A model generated the notes under the pieces. It saw nothing but the letters and a program-made list of their open reading frames with translations, ran no database searches and was not told the DNA's origin. From contig NZ_JAFCJI010000006.1 of the NCBI RefSeq assembly GCF_018131105.1, positions 78,697 to 142,696 on the forward strand: a DNA stretch of 64,000 nucleotides. The letters are read 5' to 3'. Shown here one piece after another: positions 16,301 through 24,538 of the stretch. This DNA is from Bradyrhizobium manausense. Lineage in GTDB: Bacteria; Pseudomonadota; Alphaproteobacteria; Rhizobiales; Xanthobacteraceae. Each line of letters begins with the position of its first letter. The stretch's first letter is position 1. The position numbers and the translations under genes are program-made.

Positions 16301-19004
16301 TCAGGATCGAGTTCGCTGCACCGGTGCCGACCGCGGTCAGCGCGCGCTCGACATCGGCGGAGGTCATCTTGAGCTGGGCGTTGACGTCGGAGGAGACGGT
16401 CATCAGCGACTGCTGCGCGGTGCGTGCACCGGTCTGGATCGTCTCGCTGGTGTTGACCACGAGGTTGGTGAGCGAGCGCTCGGCGTCCTCGACATGCGAG
16501 CGGATTGCGGTCGAGATCATCTCGGCGCGGGACATCATGTCCTCGCTGGCCTGGCGGCCGCTGCTCTCGATGCGGCCGGCGACGGCCTCGACACGCGAGC
16601 CGAGCAGGTCTTCGAACTGCGCCACGCGGACGTCGATGTCGTTGGCCACGGAGCCGACCTTGGTCTCGATCGCCTGGTGGATGTCCTGGAAGCGCGCCGT
16701 GACCGTGTCGGTCAGGTGCATGCTGCGGCCGTCGATGAGGTCGGCAACGCTGGTGATGCGGCGATCGACCGCCTCGATCGCCTGCGCGGTGCCGTCCGTG
16801 AGCGTCGAGGTCAGCAGGGTGAGGCGGGTATCGATCGACTGCACCGCCTGCGAGGCGCCGTTGGTCAGCGCCGAGGTCAAATAGGTCAGGCGGGAGTCGA
16901 TGGATTCGAGTGCCTGCGTCGCGCCGCCGGTGAAGGTAGTGGTGAGGTGGGTCAGGCGCGTATCGATCGACTGGATCGTCTGCGAGGCGCCATCGGTCAG
17001 CGATGCCGTAAGGTGGGTGAGGCGGGAGTCGATCGACTGGATCGCCTGCGTCGCACCGTCGGTCAGCGTCGTGGACAGCGTGTTGAGACGGCCGTCGATG
17101 GTCTCGGTGACCGACTTCGCACGCGCATCGAACGACTGCTCGAGCGCGCCGACACGGCCGCCGAGTTGCTCATCGAAGGTCTTGATGTGGCCTTCGATGG
17201 TGCCGTCGAGGCTGGCGATCTTGCCGTTCAGCGAGGCATCGAAGTTGGAAACGCGTTCGCCGATGGTGGTCTGGAACTCCACCAGGCGCTGGTCGAGAAT
17301 GGCCGTGATCTCGCCGCCGTTGGAGGTGAAGCGGGTATCGAAATTCTCGACATAGGTCTTCAGCGACTCATGGATGTCGTGCGTGCGCTGGCCCATGCGC
17401 TCGACGATCTCGCCGCCGAAAGTCTTCACGGTGCGATCGAATTCGGAGATGTGGCGGGTGATCAGGGCACCCAGCGTGCCGGAATCGCGGGCGAACTTCT
17501 CGACCAGCTCGGAACCCTGGTTTTTCACCAATTCGTCGAACGCGCTCATCTGGAGCGACAGCGAGTCGTGCGCGGTCTCGGTCTGGCTGACGACCTTGGC
17601 GACCAGCGTATTGACGGTGGCGTCGAGCGCCTCGCTCGCCTTGTCGCCGGAGGTCATGATCTGACCGGCGAGGCGGTTGCCGGCGTCGTCGATCTTGGCG
17701 GAGAGGTCGTTGGAGCGCAGCTCGAGCTCGAGCAGCAGCGAGTCCGAGGAGTTCTTCAGGCTGTCGTGCACCTGCTCGGTGCGCTCGGAGATGCCGTCGA
17801 CGATCGCGGCAGAACGCTGCTCGAACTCGCCGGTGATGCGGTCGATGCGCTCGTTCAGCATCTCGTGGACGCGATCGGCGAGGTCGACGAACTCGTCGTG
17901 AACGTGGCCGGTCTTGAAGTTGAGGCTGGTAGTCAGCCGCTCGCTGGCGTCGAGCACAGCGCGCGTGGTCTCGGCGCTGGCTTCCTCGAGGCGGTCGAGC
18001 AGGTCGCCGCCGCGCTCGCCGAGCGCCAGGATCATGTTGTCGCCGGCATGGCTCAGCGCGCCGGTGATGTGGGCGCCGCGCTCTTCCAGCGCGCCGGTGA
18101 TGGATTTCGCGACCTCGTCGACGCGGGAAGCGATCGCGTCGGAGATCAGCGCGATGTCGTGGCGGAGGTCGATCTGCACGCCGGAAATGGCGCTGCGAAC
18201 CTGCTCGGCCTGGCCGACCAGATTGTCGCGCTGATGCGCGATGTCCTGGAGCAGGGCGCGGATGCGGACCTCGTTGTCGGAATAGGCGCGCTCGAGTGCG
18301 GCGACCTCGTTGGCGACCAGCGTCTCGAGCTCGCCGGCGCGCGCGATCGCGCGCTCGATGCCGTCGCCCATCGCCGCGACCTCACGGCGGATGGCCTGGC
18401 CAACAGTGACCATGGAATCGGACGCCGAGCCTTCCGGCTCGGAGAAGCGGATCGCGACCTGCGCCATCGCTTGCGCGACCTGACTCATCTGCTGGCCGCG
18501 CCAGACCAGGCTGGCGAGGAAGTAGAACAGCATGATGGGCGCAAAGAACATGGTGACGAGGCCGGCGATCGCCAGCACGCCGCCGCTCTCGCCAATGGCG
18601 GCCCGGATCGAGGGCAGGAAGCCGACCGTCAACGCGGCGCAGGCGGCAAGCCAGATCACGGTGAAGATAGTCGCGCCGGTGTAGATGTTGCGGGCAGGGC
18701 GGCCCGTCTGCAGCGACTGGAGCAGCTGGCCGATGGTCTCGCGGTCGTCATTGGCGGCGCGGCGCGAGCTGCGGGGTTCCTCGATCGGGTCGAACACGGC
18801 GCGCTCGTTGGCGGCAGGCCGCGGTTCGAAGGCTGACTCGTCGAACACGGGGGGTGCGGGCGCTGCGACCGGCGGCGCCGTTTCGTTGCGCATCGACGCG
18901 TTGCGGCTGGTATCGGCAGCCGTGTCGCTGATGTTGAGGGCTTCCTGGATCGCAGAAAGCGCAACTTCTGTGGGGTCTTTGACCTTTTTGGGAGTATTGG
19001 CCAT
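13356..19004 (-). CDS. Giant GPR/RgsE-like polar growth protein (apolipoprotein-like repeats)
   Basis: This 1882-residue protein has a disordered N-terminus (1-100), two membrane helices (about 110-131 and 142-167), then about 1500 residues of almost unbroken helix. That region includes five 22-residue repeats (about 640-750, SIDSRLTHL type) and nine 44-residue repeats (about 850-1245, GAREAQSTL type). A Pro/Ala-rich linker and a conserved C-terminal domain (about 1770-1882, with NLASEMWDRYQRGENKAF) follow. Size, paired helices near the N-terminus and 11-mer-based repeats match GROWTH POLE RING protein (GPR) of Agrobacterium and RgsE of Sinorhizobium, which organise polar peptidoglycan growth. 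The assignment is by architecture. A CtrA-type box lies upstream. Confidence 0.8.
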   Translation of the reverse strand: MANTPKKVKDPTEVALSAIQEALNISDTAADTSRNASMRNETAPPVAAPAPPVFDESAFEPRPAANERAVFDPIEEPRSSRRAANDDRETIGQLLQSLQTGRPARNIYTGATIFTVIWLAACAALTVGFLPSIRAAIGESGGVLAIAGLVTMFFAPIMLFYFLASLVWRGQQMSQVAQAMAQVAIRFSEPEGSASDSMVTVGQAIRREVAAMGDGIERAIARAGELETLVANEVAALERAYSDNEVRIRALLQDIAHQRDNLVGQAEQVRSAISGVQIDLRHDIALISDAIASRVDEVAKSITGALEERGAHITGALSHAGDNMILALGERGGDLLDRLEEASAETTRAVLDASERLTTSLNFKTGHVHDEFVDLADRVHEMLNERIDRITGEFEQRSAAIVDGISERTEQVHDSLKNSSDSLLLELELRSNDLSAKIDDAGNRLAGQIMTSGDKASEALDATVNTLVAKVVSQTETAHDSLSLQMSAFDELVKNQGSELVEKFARDSGTLGALITRHISEFDRTVKTFGGEIVERMGQRTHDIHESLKTYVENFDTRFTSNGGEITAILDQRLVEFQTTIGERVSNFDASLNGKIASLDGTIEGHIKTFDEQLGGRVGALEQSFDARAKSVTETIDGRLNTLSTTLTDGATQAIQSIDSRLTHLTASLTDGASQTIQSIDTRLTHLTTTFTGGATQALESIDSRLTYLTSALTNGASQAVQSIDTRLTLLTSTLTDGTAQAIEAVDRRITSVADLIDGRSMHLTDTVTARFQDIHQAIETKVGSVANDIDVRVAQFEDLLGSRVEAVAGRIESSGRQASEDMMSRAEMISTAIRSHVEDAERSLTNLVVNTSETIQTGARTAQQSLMTVSSDVNAQLKMTSADVERALTAVGTGAANSILTSAREAQSSLVAASGDASTQIKGLAADVERTLSAAGSATAASILAGAREVQTTLVTASSDAANHVKTLTADVQRSLSMAGTSTAESITAGARDAQGTLIAASTETANQIKALSSDVQRSLSMAGTSTAETIMTGAREAQSTLVNASSDAASQVKSLAAEVHRSLSQVGQTTAETITTSARDAQSTLLAVSAEQTGQVRSLAAEMQRALATAGGATIEALTSGVREAQGTLISASTDAASQIKSLTTDIERTLTSVGADTASTILNSAREAQTSLTSTSADAASQIRTISTEIERALSTATSNATNDIQTSALNAQNALISASNEASSRVKSSSADVERSVLAASSSFGQAMTGKTDEIVTYVQQQADRLSNMIDAKRGSLVDAISSKTSQLTLDIDRVTSDALKSIETRGHAFSQTMMGNGNEVARTINAASEIATGAVGKSLKDLETASRAAIDQSRQVSIAAVTEMQETSKILRTDTVALFERLREGNILLQEVLTGAHDNLNSLERALVTRVADFVSAMNDVTSRNGAATQGLEDQLNVFNSKTTKALQDLGELSTQFDAHGKALVDAAQVVEQSNKNTTASLAERKSALESLVTTIDLRTADLDQRLSRFTGLLDESLAAAEERARDIARVVAETAGAGSAAITRQFEAVRAASEEEHRQTVESMHDIYRQTTDEADAMFKQSTEKFGNLVSSMKQMAFEMHNELEATRNELRRGVLEMPQEAAESTAQMRKVIVDQIEALAELNRIVAQHGRGLDVTTTGRASVAVQRQEEPLMASAGGRGTETRVRDTGSASTLPPPDLGMPAPSRRTEAPPVAPGGNDQGRDGWLSDLLNRTDAAPAAPTGREAPRGRPAAPAPQPQAPQASSNPLESLSLDIGRLMDRNLASEMWDRYQRGENKAFTKRLYTPAGQKAFDEVARKYRADRNFKGTVDRYIGEFERLLDEVARDGRGPQELRSHLTSETGLVYTLLAHAAGRLG
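15270..16458 (-). repeat. Nine 44-residue (132-bp) coding repeats
   Basis: Within the giant gene, nine consecutive units of exactly 44 residues can be aligned, each with GAREAQSTL, an SDAA-type turn, and DVERSLS before the next unit. 44 is four times 11, the period of apolipoprotein-like amphipathic helices. The 132-bp DNA units are diverged, not identical. Confidence 0.8.
16758..17087 (-). repeat. Five 22-residue (66-bp) coding repeats
   Basis: Five consecutive 22-residue units of the form SIDTRLT-x(10)-GA-x-QA-x-Q lie in the giant protein at about residues 640-750. They are shorter relatives in period (two times 11) of the 44-residue array further on. Confidence 0.8.
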
Positions 19005-19396
19005 GTTCAGTCCGAGCCCTCGTTACTTGTACGCGTCCCCCGCGAGCCCTGCGCGCTACGCAAGCCCACAGACCGGATCATGCCGCTTGCGCGGATCTCC
19101 GAGCCGTCCCCACCCGGACGGCTTGTCCGCCAATTTCCGCAACATCCTATTGGCAGAGCGTGGCGAATGAAATGCCCGCGATTAAGACATTCTTAATCAT
19201 CGTTAACAGGAGTGGGCCGTAACACCTTAGGGCTAAATGAAATTCTCCACCGGACTCGGCAGATTGCGGCAACTTTTCGTCAAGAAACGGGCGGATTTGC
19301 GTAAATCAACGCGAACACTTCGTTAACCATTTCCATGCTTCGGTGGAGCGGAACCGCCGGACCGGCGGACCGTCGCGCGATGCCGGGGCCTGCGCC
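19005..19396. other. Divergent intergenic region between the GPR-like gene and the HPt gene
   Basis: These 392 bases hold no convincing gene. The middle is AT-richer than its surroundings, with TTAA-containing stretches at 19182-19210 and 19322-19335. Promoters for both divergent genes must lie here. Apart from the CtrA-type box listed separately I see no clear motif. Confidence 0.6.
19182..19196. promoter_or_regulatory. CtrA-type binding box (TTAA-N7-TTAA)
   Basis: TTAAGACATTCTTAA is an exact match to the CtrA full-site consensus TTAA-N7-TTAA. It lies 178 bases upstream of the GPR-like start (minus strand) and 200 bases upstream of the HPt start (plus strand). CtrA is the master cell-cycle regulator of Alphaproteobacteria, and a polar-growth gene is a sensible target. 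Binding is inferred. Confidence 0.6.
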
Positions 19397-19771
19397 ATGA
19401 TGCCTGAAATGCAACGGATGCACTGGATGCCCTCGCCCCCGCTTGCGCCCATCGACAGCCCGCTCGATCTCGACCACCTCTCGCGCATGACGCTCGGCGA
19501 CGCCGAGCTTGAGCAGGAAGTGCTGGCGATGTTTGCGGAACAGGCAGTTCGCCTGGTCGCGGCAATGGCCGCGCTGCCGGCCGAGACCGGCGCGCTCGCG
19601 CACAAGCTCAAAGGCTCAGCACGGGGGATCGGTGCCTTTGCAGTCGCGGATGCCGCCGCCAGCCTCGAGACAGCCGTCCGGACCGGCAACAACCCACCCC
19701 GAGCCTTGGCGGCGCTGAAAGAGGCGGTTGCCGAGGTCCGCGCTGCCATTGCAACGATCTTGAAGCATTAG
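19397..19771 (+). CDS. Histidine phosphotransfer (HPt) domain protein
   Basis: This 124-residue protein consists of a short tail and one HPt four-helix domain. The phosphorylatable His69 lies in AHKLKGSARGIGAF, the classic HKLKGS motif. No kinase or receiver domain is attached, so it should shuttle phosphate between a hybrid kinase and a response regulator encoded elsewhere. I chose ATG 19397 (MMPEMQRMHW); an earlier in-frame ATG at 19343 lies in low-complexity sequence. It is divergent from the GPR-like gene across a CtrA-type box. It is not ChpT, which is larger. Confidence 0.8.
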   Translation: MMPEMQRMHWMPSPPLAPIDSPLDLDHLSRMTLGDAELEQEVLAMFAEQAVRLVAAMAALPAETGALAHKLKGSARGIGAFAVADAAASLETAVRTGNNPPRALAALKEAVAEVRAAIATILKH

Positions 19772-19940
19772 CCGGGCAGAGAGCCGTCTGGCTTGCGCAC
19801 TCGTCTTTTGTTTTGACGCGTTTTCTCTCCGCGAACCGGTCCCCCCTTCGCTTGAAAACGCTATGGCGCGGTCCGGAGCGACCCGTTATAGGACAACCCG
19901 GACCCTCCATTTTCCCCAGATCGCGGCAGCACGAGAACAC

Positions 19941-20261
19941 ATGGCCAAAATTCACTTTGTCGACCACAAGGGCGAAACCCGCACGGTGGAAGTCGAGAAC
20001 GGCGCGACCGTGATGGAAGCCGCCATCCGCAACAGCATTCCCGGCATCGAGGCCGAGTGCGGCGGTGCCTGCGCCTGCGCGACCTGCCATGTCTATGTCG
20101 ACGAAGCCTGGCGTGAGAAGGTCGGCAGCCCGACGCCGATGGAAGAAGACATGCTGGACTTTGGCTTCGATGTGCGTCCGAACTCGCGACTGTCCTGCCA
20201 GATCAAAGTCTCTGACGAACTCGACGGGCTCGTGGTGTCGACGCCGGAGCGTCAGGCCTGA
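19941..20261 (+). CDS. [2Fe-2S] ferredoxin, adrenodoxin type
   Basis: This 106-residue ferredoxin has cluster cysteines 40, 46, 49 and 86, matching C-x5-C-x2-C-x36-C of adrenodoxin-type proteins; an extra Cys44 lies inside the loop. The start ATG at 19941 (MAKIHFVDHKG) gives the normal length; the frame continues upstream without support. These ferredoxins donate electrons to cytochromes P450, oxygenases or Fe-S assembly. A ferredoxin-NADP reductase gene lies 660 bases downstream on the same strand and may be its reductase. Its last bases overlap the opposing thioesterase gene by 10. Confidence 0.9.
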   Translation: MAKIHFVDHKGETRTVEVENGATVMEAAIRNSIPGIEAECGGACACATCHVYVDEAWREKVGSPTPMEEDMLDFGFDVRPNSRLSCQIKVSDELDGLVVSTPERQA

Positions 20262-20740
20262 TCTGCCTGACTTAACCCGCTCGGCGGCGCGACCTCGATG
20301 CCGCGCTTGTGCCAGGGTTTGAATTTCGCGATCACCTCTGCGGTCAGCGGTGCCGGCCGGCGCGCCGCCTCGTCGAGCAAGACGCCGACGGATGTCGCCG
20401 ACGCAATACACGTCCCATTCGAGAATACGACCTGTTCGAACGTCACCGACGTGCGCCCGAGCTTCACGACGCCAAGACCGAGCTCGATCGTATTCGGCCA
20501 GTGCAACTCGGCGCGAAAATGCATGTCGAGCCGCACCATGATCCAGGCGAAGCCCGGCGGGGTCAACCCGTACTGGGGAAGCTTCATCAGCGTGACACGG
20601 CCGGTCTCGAAATAGGTGGCGTAGACCGCGTTGTTGACGTGCTGGTTCGGGTCGAGGTCGCCGAAGCGGACGTTGTCGCTGAGGCGAAAAGGGTAATCCT
20701 CCAGGCGCGGCGTCGTATCGAGGCGGCTTGGTGCGTTCAC
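20252..20740 (-). CDS. Hotdog-fold thioesterase (4HBT/YbgC-like)
   Basis: This 162-residue protein carries the hotdog active-site signature with FGDLDPNQHVNNAVYATYFE, where the aspartate and the HVNN segment match acyl-CoA thioesterases of the 4-hydroxybenzoyl-CoA/YbgC type. It probably hydrolyses an acyl-CoA or acyl-ACP in the cytoplasm; chain length is not predictable. It sits between the ferredoxin and the ferredoxin reductase but on the opposite strand, so it is not part of their transcription unit. Confidence 0.85.
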   Translation of the reverse strand: MNAPSRLDTTPRLEDYPFRLSDNVRFGDLDPNQHVNNAVYATYFETGRVTLMKLPQYGLTPPGFAWIMVRLDMHFRAELHWPNTIELGLGVVKLGRTSVTFEQVVFSNGTCIASATSVGVLLDEAARRPAPLTAEVIAKFKPWHKRGIEVAPPSGLSQADQA

Positions 20741-20921
20741 CGATTGATCTCCGTCAAATCCAGCCTCGTTACAGCCCAGTTAGTTCGACCCGGCAAGTGG
20801 GCGTGCTTGCGGGGAGCTCCCGCTTTTATGCCTTCCCTGATCCATCCCCGTTGGCTAGACAGGAAAGGTTCCTCTGCCCACAGGGCGCCGTCCAACCGAT
20901 AACGACCGATAAAGAGACGAC

Positions 20922-21950
20922 ATGAGCGACGTGATCAAAACCGATGTGCTGATTATTGGCGCCGGCCCGTGCGGCCTGTTTGCCGCCTTCGAGCTTGGCC
21001 TTCTCGACATGAAGGCGCATTTCGTCGACATTCTCGACAAGGTCGGCGGCCAGTGTGCCGAGCTCTATCCGGAAAAACCGATCTACGACATTCCCGGCAT
21101 TCCCCAGGTGTCGGGACAGGGCCTCACCGATGCGCTGATGGAGCAGATCAAGCCGTTCCATCCGACCTTCCATCTCGGGGAGATGGTCGAGACCGTGGAG
21201 AAGATCGGCGATCCGGCATTCCGTTGCACCACCGACGCCGGCAAGGTGTTCGAATGCAAGGTGTTGGTGATCGCGGCCGGCGGCGGCTCGTTCCAGCCCA
21301 AGCGTCCGCCGGTGCCGGGCATCGAAGCCTACGAAGGCACCTCGGTGCACTACGCCGTGCGCAAGATGGAAACGTTTCGCGACAAGAACGTGCTGGTCGT
21401 CGGCGGCGGCGATTCCGCGCTCGACTGGACGCTCAATCTGCATCCGCTGGCCAAGCGCATCACACTGCTGCATCGGCGCGACGATTTTCGTGCCGCCCCC
21501 CACAGTGTCGAGCAGATGCGCGCGCTGGTGGCCGACGGAAAGATGGATCTGAGGCTCGGCCAGGTCACCGCGCTCTCAGGCGCCGATGGCCAATTGACCG
21601 GCGCCACCGTCAAGGCCAACGACAACAATCTCAGCGAGATTCCCTGCGACGCCATGCTGCCGTTCTTCGGGTTGACCATGAAGCTCGGTCCGGTCGCGAA
21701 CTGGGGCATTGCGCTGGAGAACAATCTGGTGCCGGTCGAGACATCGGCGTTCGAGACCAATGTGCCCGGCATCTTCGCAATCGGGGACATCAACACCTAT
21801 CCCGGCAAGATCAAGCTGATCCTGTGCGGATTCCACGAGGGCGCACTGATGTCGCAAAAAGCCCACCGCTACGTCTATCCGGAGAAGCGGCTCGTGTTCC
21901 AGTACACGACCTCGTCCTCCAGCCTGCAAAAGAAACTCGGGGTCAACTGA
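20922..21950 (+). CDS. Ferredoxin-NADP(+) reductase, thioredoxin-reductase-like type
   Basis: This 342-residue flavoprotein has an N-terminal FAD loop (LIIGAGPCGLFAAFELG, residues 9-25) and a second nucleotide loop (VLVVGGGDSALDW) for NADPH. Late FAD contacts read GIFAIGDINTYPG. It lacks the CxxC redox pair of thioredoxin reductases, and the C-terminal extension ending in YTTSSSSLQKKLGV fits the TrxR-like ferredoxin-NADP reductases of Rhodopseudomonas and Bacillus (YumC). It transfers electrons between NADPH and ferredoxin in the cytoplasm. The nearby [2Fe-2S] ferredoxin is a plausible partner. Confidence 0.88.
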   Translation: MSDVIKTDVLIIGAGPCGLFAAFELGLLDMKAHFVDILDKVGGQCAELYPEKPIYDIPGIPQVSGQGLTDALMEQIKPFHPTFHLGEMVETVEKIGDPAFRCTTDAGKVFECKVLVIAAGGGSFQPKRPPVPGIEAYEGTSVHYAVRKMETFRDKNVLVVGGGDSALDWTLNLHPLAKRITLLHRRDDFRAAPHSVEQMRALVADGKMDLRLGQVTALSGADGQLTGATVKANDNNLSEIPCDAMLPFFGLTMKLGPVANWGIALENNLVPVETSAFETNVPGIFAIGDINTYPGKIKLILCGFHEGALMSQKAHRYVYPEKRLVFQYTTSSSSLQKKLGVN

Positions 21951-22057
21951 CCGCGGCGCGAACGGGGCCGGGCATCCGATGTTCCTGGTGCTGGAACCGT
22001 TCGCGAAATCGCCGTAGTCTGCGGCCATTGCAGTGGCGGCTCAGCAAGGTGATCATA

Positions 22058-22660
22058 ATGCGGAATCTGTTTTCCAGCTTTCGGCTGCTCTCGCTCCTTA
22101 CACTTGCCGTCGCGCTGTCGATTGGCGTGGCGAAACCGGCCGCCGCTCAGCAACCAACCGCTGCGGGCCTCTGGCAGAAGGTCGAGGATGGCAAGCCGGT
22201 GGGCTGGTTCCTCTTCGTCGACCACAACGGCATCTTCGAAGGCGTCATTGCCAAGACGTTTCCGCGCCCCGGCGACGACCCGAACGAGGTCTGCGCGAAA
22301 TGCACGGATGATCGCAAGAACCAGCCGGTGCTCGGGCTCTCCTTCATCCGCGACATGAAGCGCGAAGGGTTGAAGTATGAGGGCGGCAACGTGGTCAATC
22401 CGCGCGACGGCAACATCTGGAAGGCGAAGATGTCGGTGAGTCCGGATGGTCAGGTCCTGACGATGCGCGGCTTCCTCGGTATCTCGCTGTTCGGCAAGGA
22501 CGAGACCTGGCAGCGCCTGCCGGATTCCAGCATGGCCGAACTCGATCCCGCGATCATCGCCAAATATCTCCCAGCACAGGCCGCTACGACTGCGCCGAAG
22601 GGAGCGCCCGCTGCCAAGAAGGGCGGCGCGATGATGATGGCGCCTGCAGCGAAGAAGTAG
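22058..22660 (+). CDS. Secreted DUF2147 protein
   Basis: This 200-residue protein has a signal peptide (residues 1-31, ending KPAAAQ) and a DUF2147-type beta-rich domain (AAGLWQKVEDGKPVGWFLFV, with a CAKCTDDRKNQPVLG segment whose two cysteines are close together). A low-complexity Ala/Lys/Met tail follows. The ATG at 22058 has AAGGTG upstream; the frame runs on from within the preceding gene in another frame. DUF2147 proteins are periplasmic and of unknown function, often thought to bind lipids or carotenoid-like ligands because of their fold. Confidence 0.8.
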   Translation: MRNLFSSFRLLSLLTLAVALSIGVAKPAAAQQPTAAGLWQKVEDGKPVGWFLFVDHNGIFEGVIAKTFPRPGDDPNEVCAKCTDDRKNQPVLGLSFIRDMKREGLKYEGGNVVNPRDGNIWKAKMSVSPDGQVLTMRGFLGISLFGKDETWQRLPDSSMAELDPAIIAKYLPAQAATTAPKGAPAAKKGGAMMMAPAAKK

Positions 22661-22691
22661 GCTTGCTTTCAGACGGTCCAGACTACGACAG

Positions 22692-23834
22692 TCAATATGT
22701 CGGTGCCTTCTGGCACGGCGAATAGAAGGTGCCATTGCCGGCCGCGACCCGCTCGAGGCACTGCCGGGGATCCGTGATCTCGCCGTCCACCTGAAAATAA
22801 TAGGCCTGCAATCCCAGACTCAGGACGTAATGTCCCGGCGGAAGTTCGAGGTCCGCATCGCTGGCGTGAAGCTCGTACATTTCCGCTTTTCCCGGAATCG
22901 GCGAGATCCGAAACGGATAAGAGAAGTTGCGGATGACGCCGGCGTCCTCTCCATCACCCGGCGTTTTGACGGTGCCGGTCGAAAACTCTCTGACCTTCGC
23001 GACCACCCGGACTTCGACGCGCTCGGGGATCACATTTGACATGTCGCGGCGAAACACGATGAACTTGACGCGGCCATTCGACAGATGCGGTCGATCAGGC
23101 TTCTTGAACTCCGGTGAAATCGCTATGCGCATGTCCGGCGCCATCACGGCGATCGCCCTCAGCTCAGTCAGCGATTTGTCGTCAATCAAGGCGTAGATAC
23201 CGTAGTCGGTCGGAAGCACGCGTGTTGGCTGAGGCGGGGCAGCGGGCATCATTTCCGGCTTGGCCACCGTGATCGAAGTCTCGGGCTTGGGCGCGACCAG
23301 CGCGATCTCTGGCGTCTGCGACGAGATCACCCGGCGCATGGCGGCGATCCTGTCTCGCTGCGAAACGATCACCATGACTACGCCGACGACGACAAGGATG
23401 GCCGCTGTACGCTTGATCACCGGCAAAAGCGGGCCTGAGACCGCAGGCAGCTTGCCGCGGGACCTGCCGATCCCCGACGACAAGACGGTCGCATCGCCGG
23501 ACACCAAAACAGGGCCCGCTTCGGTCACCTTGGACGACGTGAGCTGGTGTTGCGGCAAGCGCTCCAGCGGCGCCTGCTCGCGCGAGAATTTTTCGACCCC
23601 TTCGATCGCGACTTCGAGGGCCTGCTTCATGTTGTCGACGTTCTTGGCGTCGGCGTAGGTGAATTGTTCCTGGAGCTTGTAGCGGGCAAGATCGTAGACC
23701 ATCTGCCGCCTGGCTTCGGCGTCGTCCTTGACCGTGTCAAGCATGCGCGAAAGCACCAGCGCAAACTGCACCTGGTTTGCGGGCAAATCGGTCGGCTCCG
23801 TTTGACCGGGAAGCAGGTCTCTGGAGTCGCTCAT
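22692..23834 (-). CDS. Single-pass membrane protein of unknown function
   Basis: This 380-residue protein has a cytoplasmic N-terminal part (1-135, helical, with VKDDAEARRQMVYDLARYKL), one membrane helix at about 140-160 (TAAILVVVGVVMVIV) and a C-terminal part likely in the periplasm. The latter has a beta-rich section with VEVRVVAKVREFSTG-like strands and ends near a pair of cysteines (QCLERVAAGNGTFYSPC). I do not recognise a family. Topology suggests a sensor or anchoring protein. It is divergent from the small secreted protein at 24178 across 343 bases. Confidence 0.6.
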   Translation of the reverse strand: MSDSRDLLPGQTEPTDLPANQVQFALVLSRMLDTVKDDAEARRQMVYDLARYKLQEQFTYADAKNVDNMKQALEVAIEGVEKFSREQAPLERLPQHQLTSSKVTEAGPVLVSGDATVLSSGIGRSRGKLPAVSGPLLPVIKRTAAILVVVGVVMVIVSQRDRIAAMRRVISSQTPEIALVAPKPETSITVAKPEMMPAAPPQPTRVLPTDYGIYALIDDKSLTELRAIAVMAPDMRIAISPEFKKPDRPHLSNGRVKFIVFRRDMSNVIPERVEVRVVAKVREFSTGTVKTPGDGEDAGVIRNFSYPFRISPIPGKAEMYELHASDADLELPPGHYVLSLGLQAYYFQVDGEITDPRQCLERVAAGNGTFYSPCQKAPTY

Positions 23835-24177
23835 GGCGCTGGCGGTCCAAAGCCGGTCACGCCGATACCCAATTCAGCCATTCGAAACAGTCGGTCAACG
23901 ATTGCGGTCGCGCCCCGCTTCGTACACGTCCTGACACGCCAAGGAAAGCCTCCAGAACGCGCCTCCGCCAGCCGTCGGCACGTCACAAAAGCAGGACATC
24001 AGGCCGGATCAAGCGTGGCTATCGCCAGTAGTTCCCCGGAATGCGCGCTGGCGTTGGATTTGCATAGCTGTCGACAAATCTGCCGGAGGAACGAGTCGCC
24101 GCTTCCGCGCCTGTTCAAGGACGCGAGCGGCGTCGCGGGTTCCTCGCGGTGCCGGCCTCGATCTGTGAGACGACGTC
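23835..24177. other. Intergenic region without recognisable content
   Basis: These 343 bases separate two divergent genes. I see no good coding frame on either strand beyond short antisense extensions, and no clear repeat, terminator or known promoter motif. It presumably holds the promoters of both flanking genes. Confidence 0.5.
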
Positions 24178-24534
24178 ATGAGACCTGCAAAACTGCGTGC
24201 GATGACGCTGCTGGGGCTGATGCTGCCGCTGGCGACATCGGCACTCGCGCGCGACGACGGACGCTACGCCAACTCGCCGCTCAAACCCTGGTTCGAGAGC
24301 CTGCGCAGCGAGTACGGGCAGTGCTGCTCGGACGCTGACGGCTATGTCGTTGCCGACGTTGACTGGGAGTCCGACAGGGGACACTATCGTGTGCATCTCG
24401 ACGAGGAGTGGGTCGTCGTGCCCGACGGCGCTGTCGTCACCGAGCCGAACAGGATCGGCCGCACCATGGTGTGGAAGCATTATATCGACGGCCACCCGCG
24501 CGTGCGATGCTTCATGCCGGGCAGCATGACTTGA
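24178..24534 (+). CDS. Small secreted protein of unknown function
   Basis: This 118-residue protein has a signal peptide (about residues 1-25, ending SALARDD) and a mature part of about 93 residues. It contains a QCCSDADGYVV segment, a VDWESDRGHYRVHLDEEW stretch and a late HPRVRCFMPG. The adjacent cysteine pair plus the C-terminal cysteine suggests a disulfide. I recall similar conserved secreted proteins in Bradyrhizobium but none with a known role. A strong terminator follows. Confidence 0.7.
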   Translation: MRPAKLRAMTLLGLMLPLATSALARDDGRYANSPLKPWFESLRSEYGQCCSDADGYVVADVDWESDRGHYRVHLDEEWVVVPDGAVVTEPNRIGRTMVWKHYIDGHPRVRCFMPGSMT

Positions 24535-24538
24535 AAAC

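Noticed and set aside
16494..18836. 780-residue open frame on the plus strand
   Set aside because: It is antisense to the GPR-like gene, has the Val/Ala/Asp/Arg-rich composition produced by reading GC-rich codons backwards, and shows no motif or start signal.
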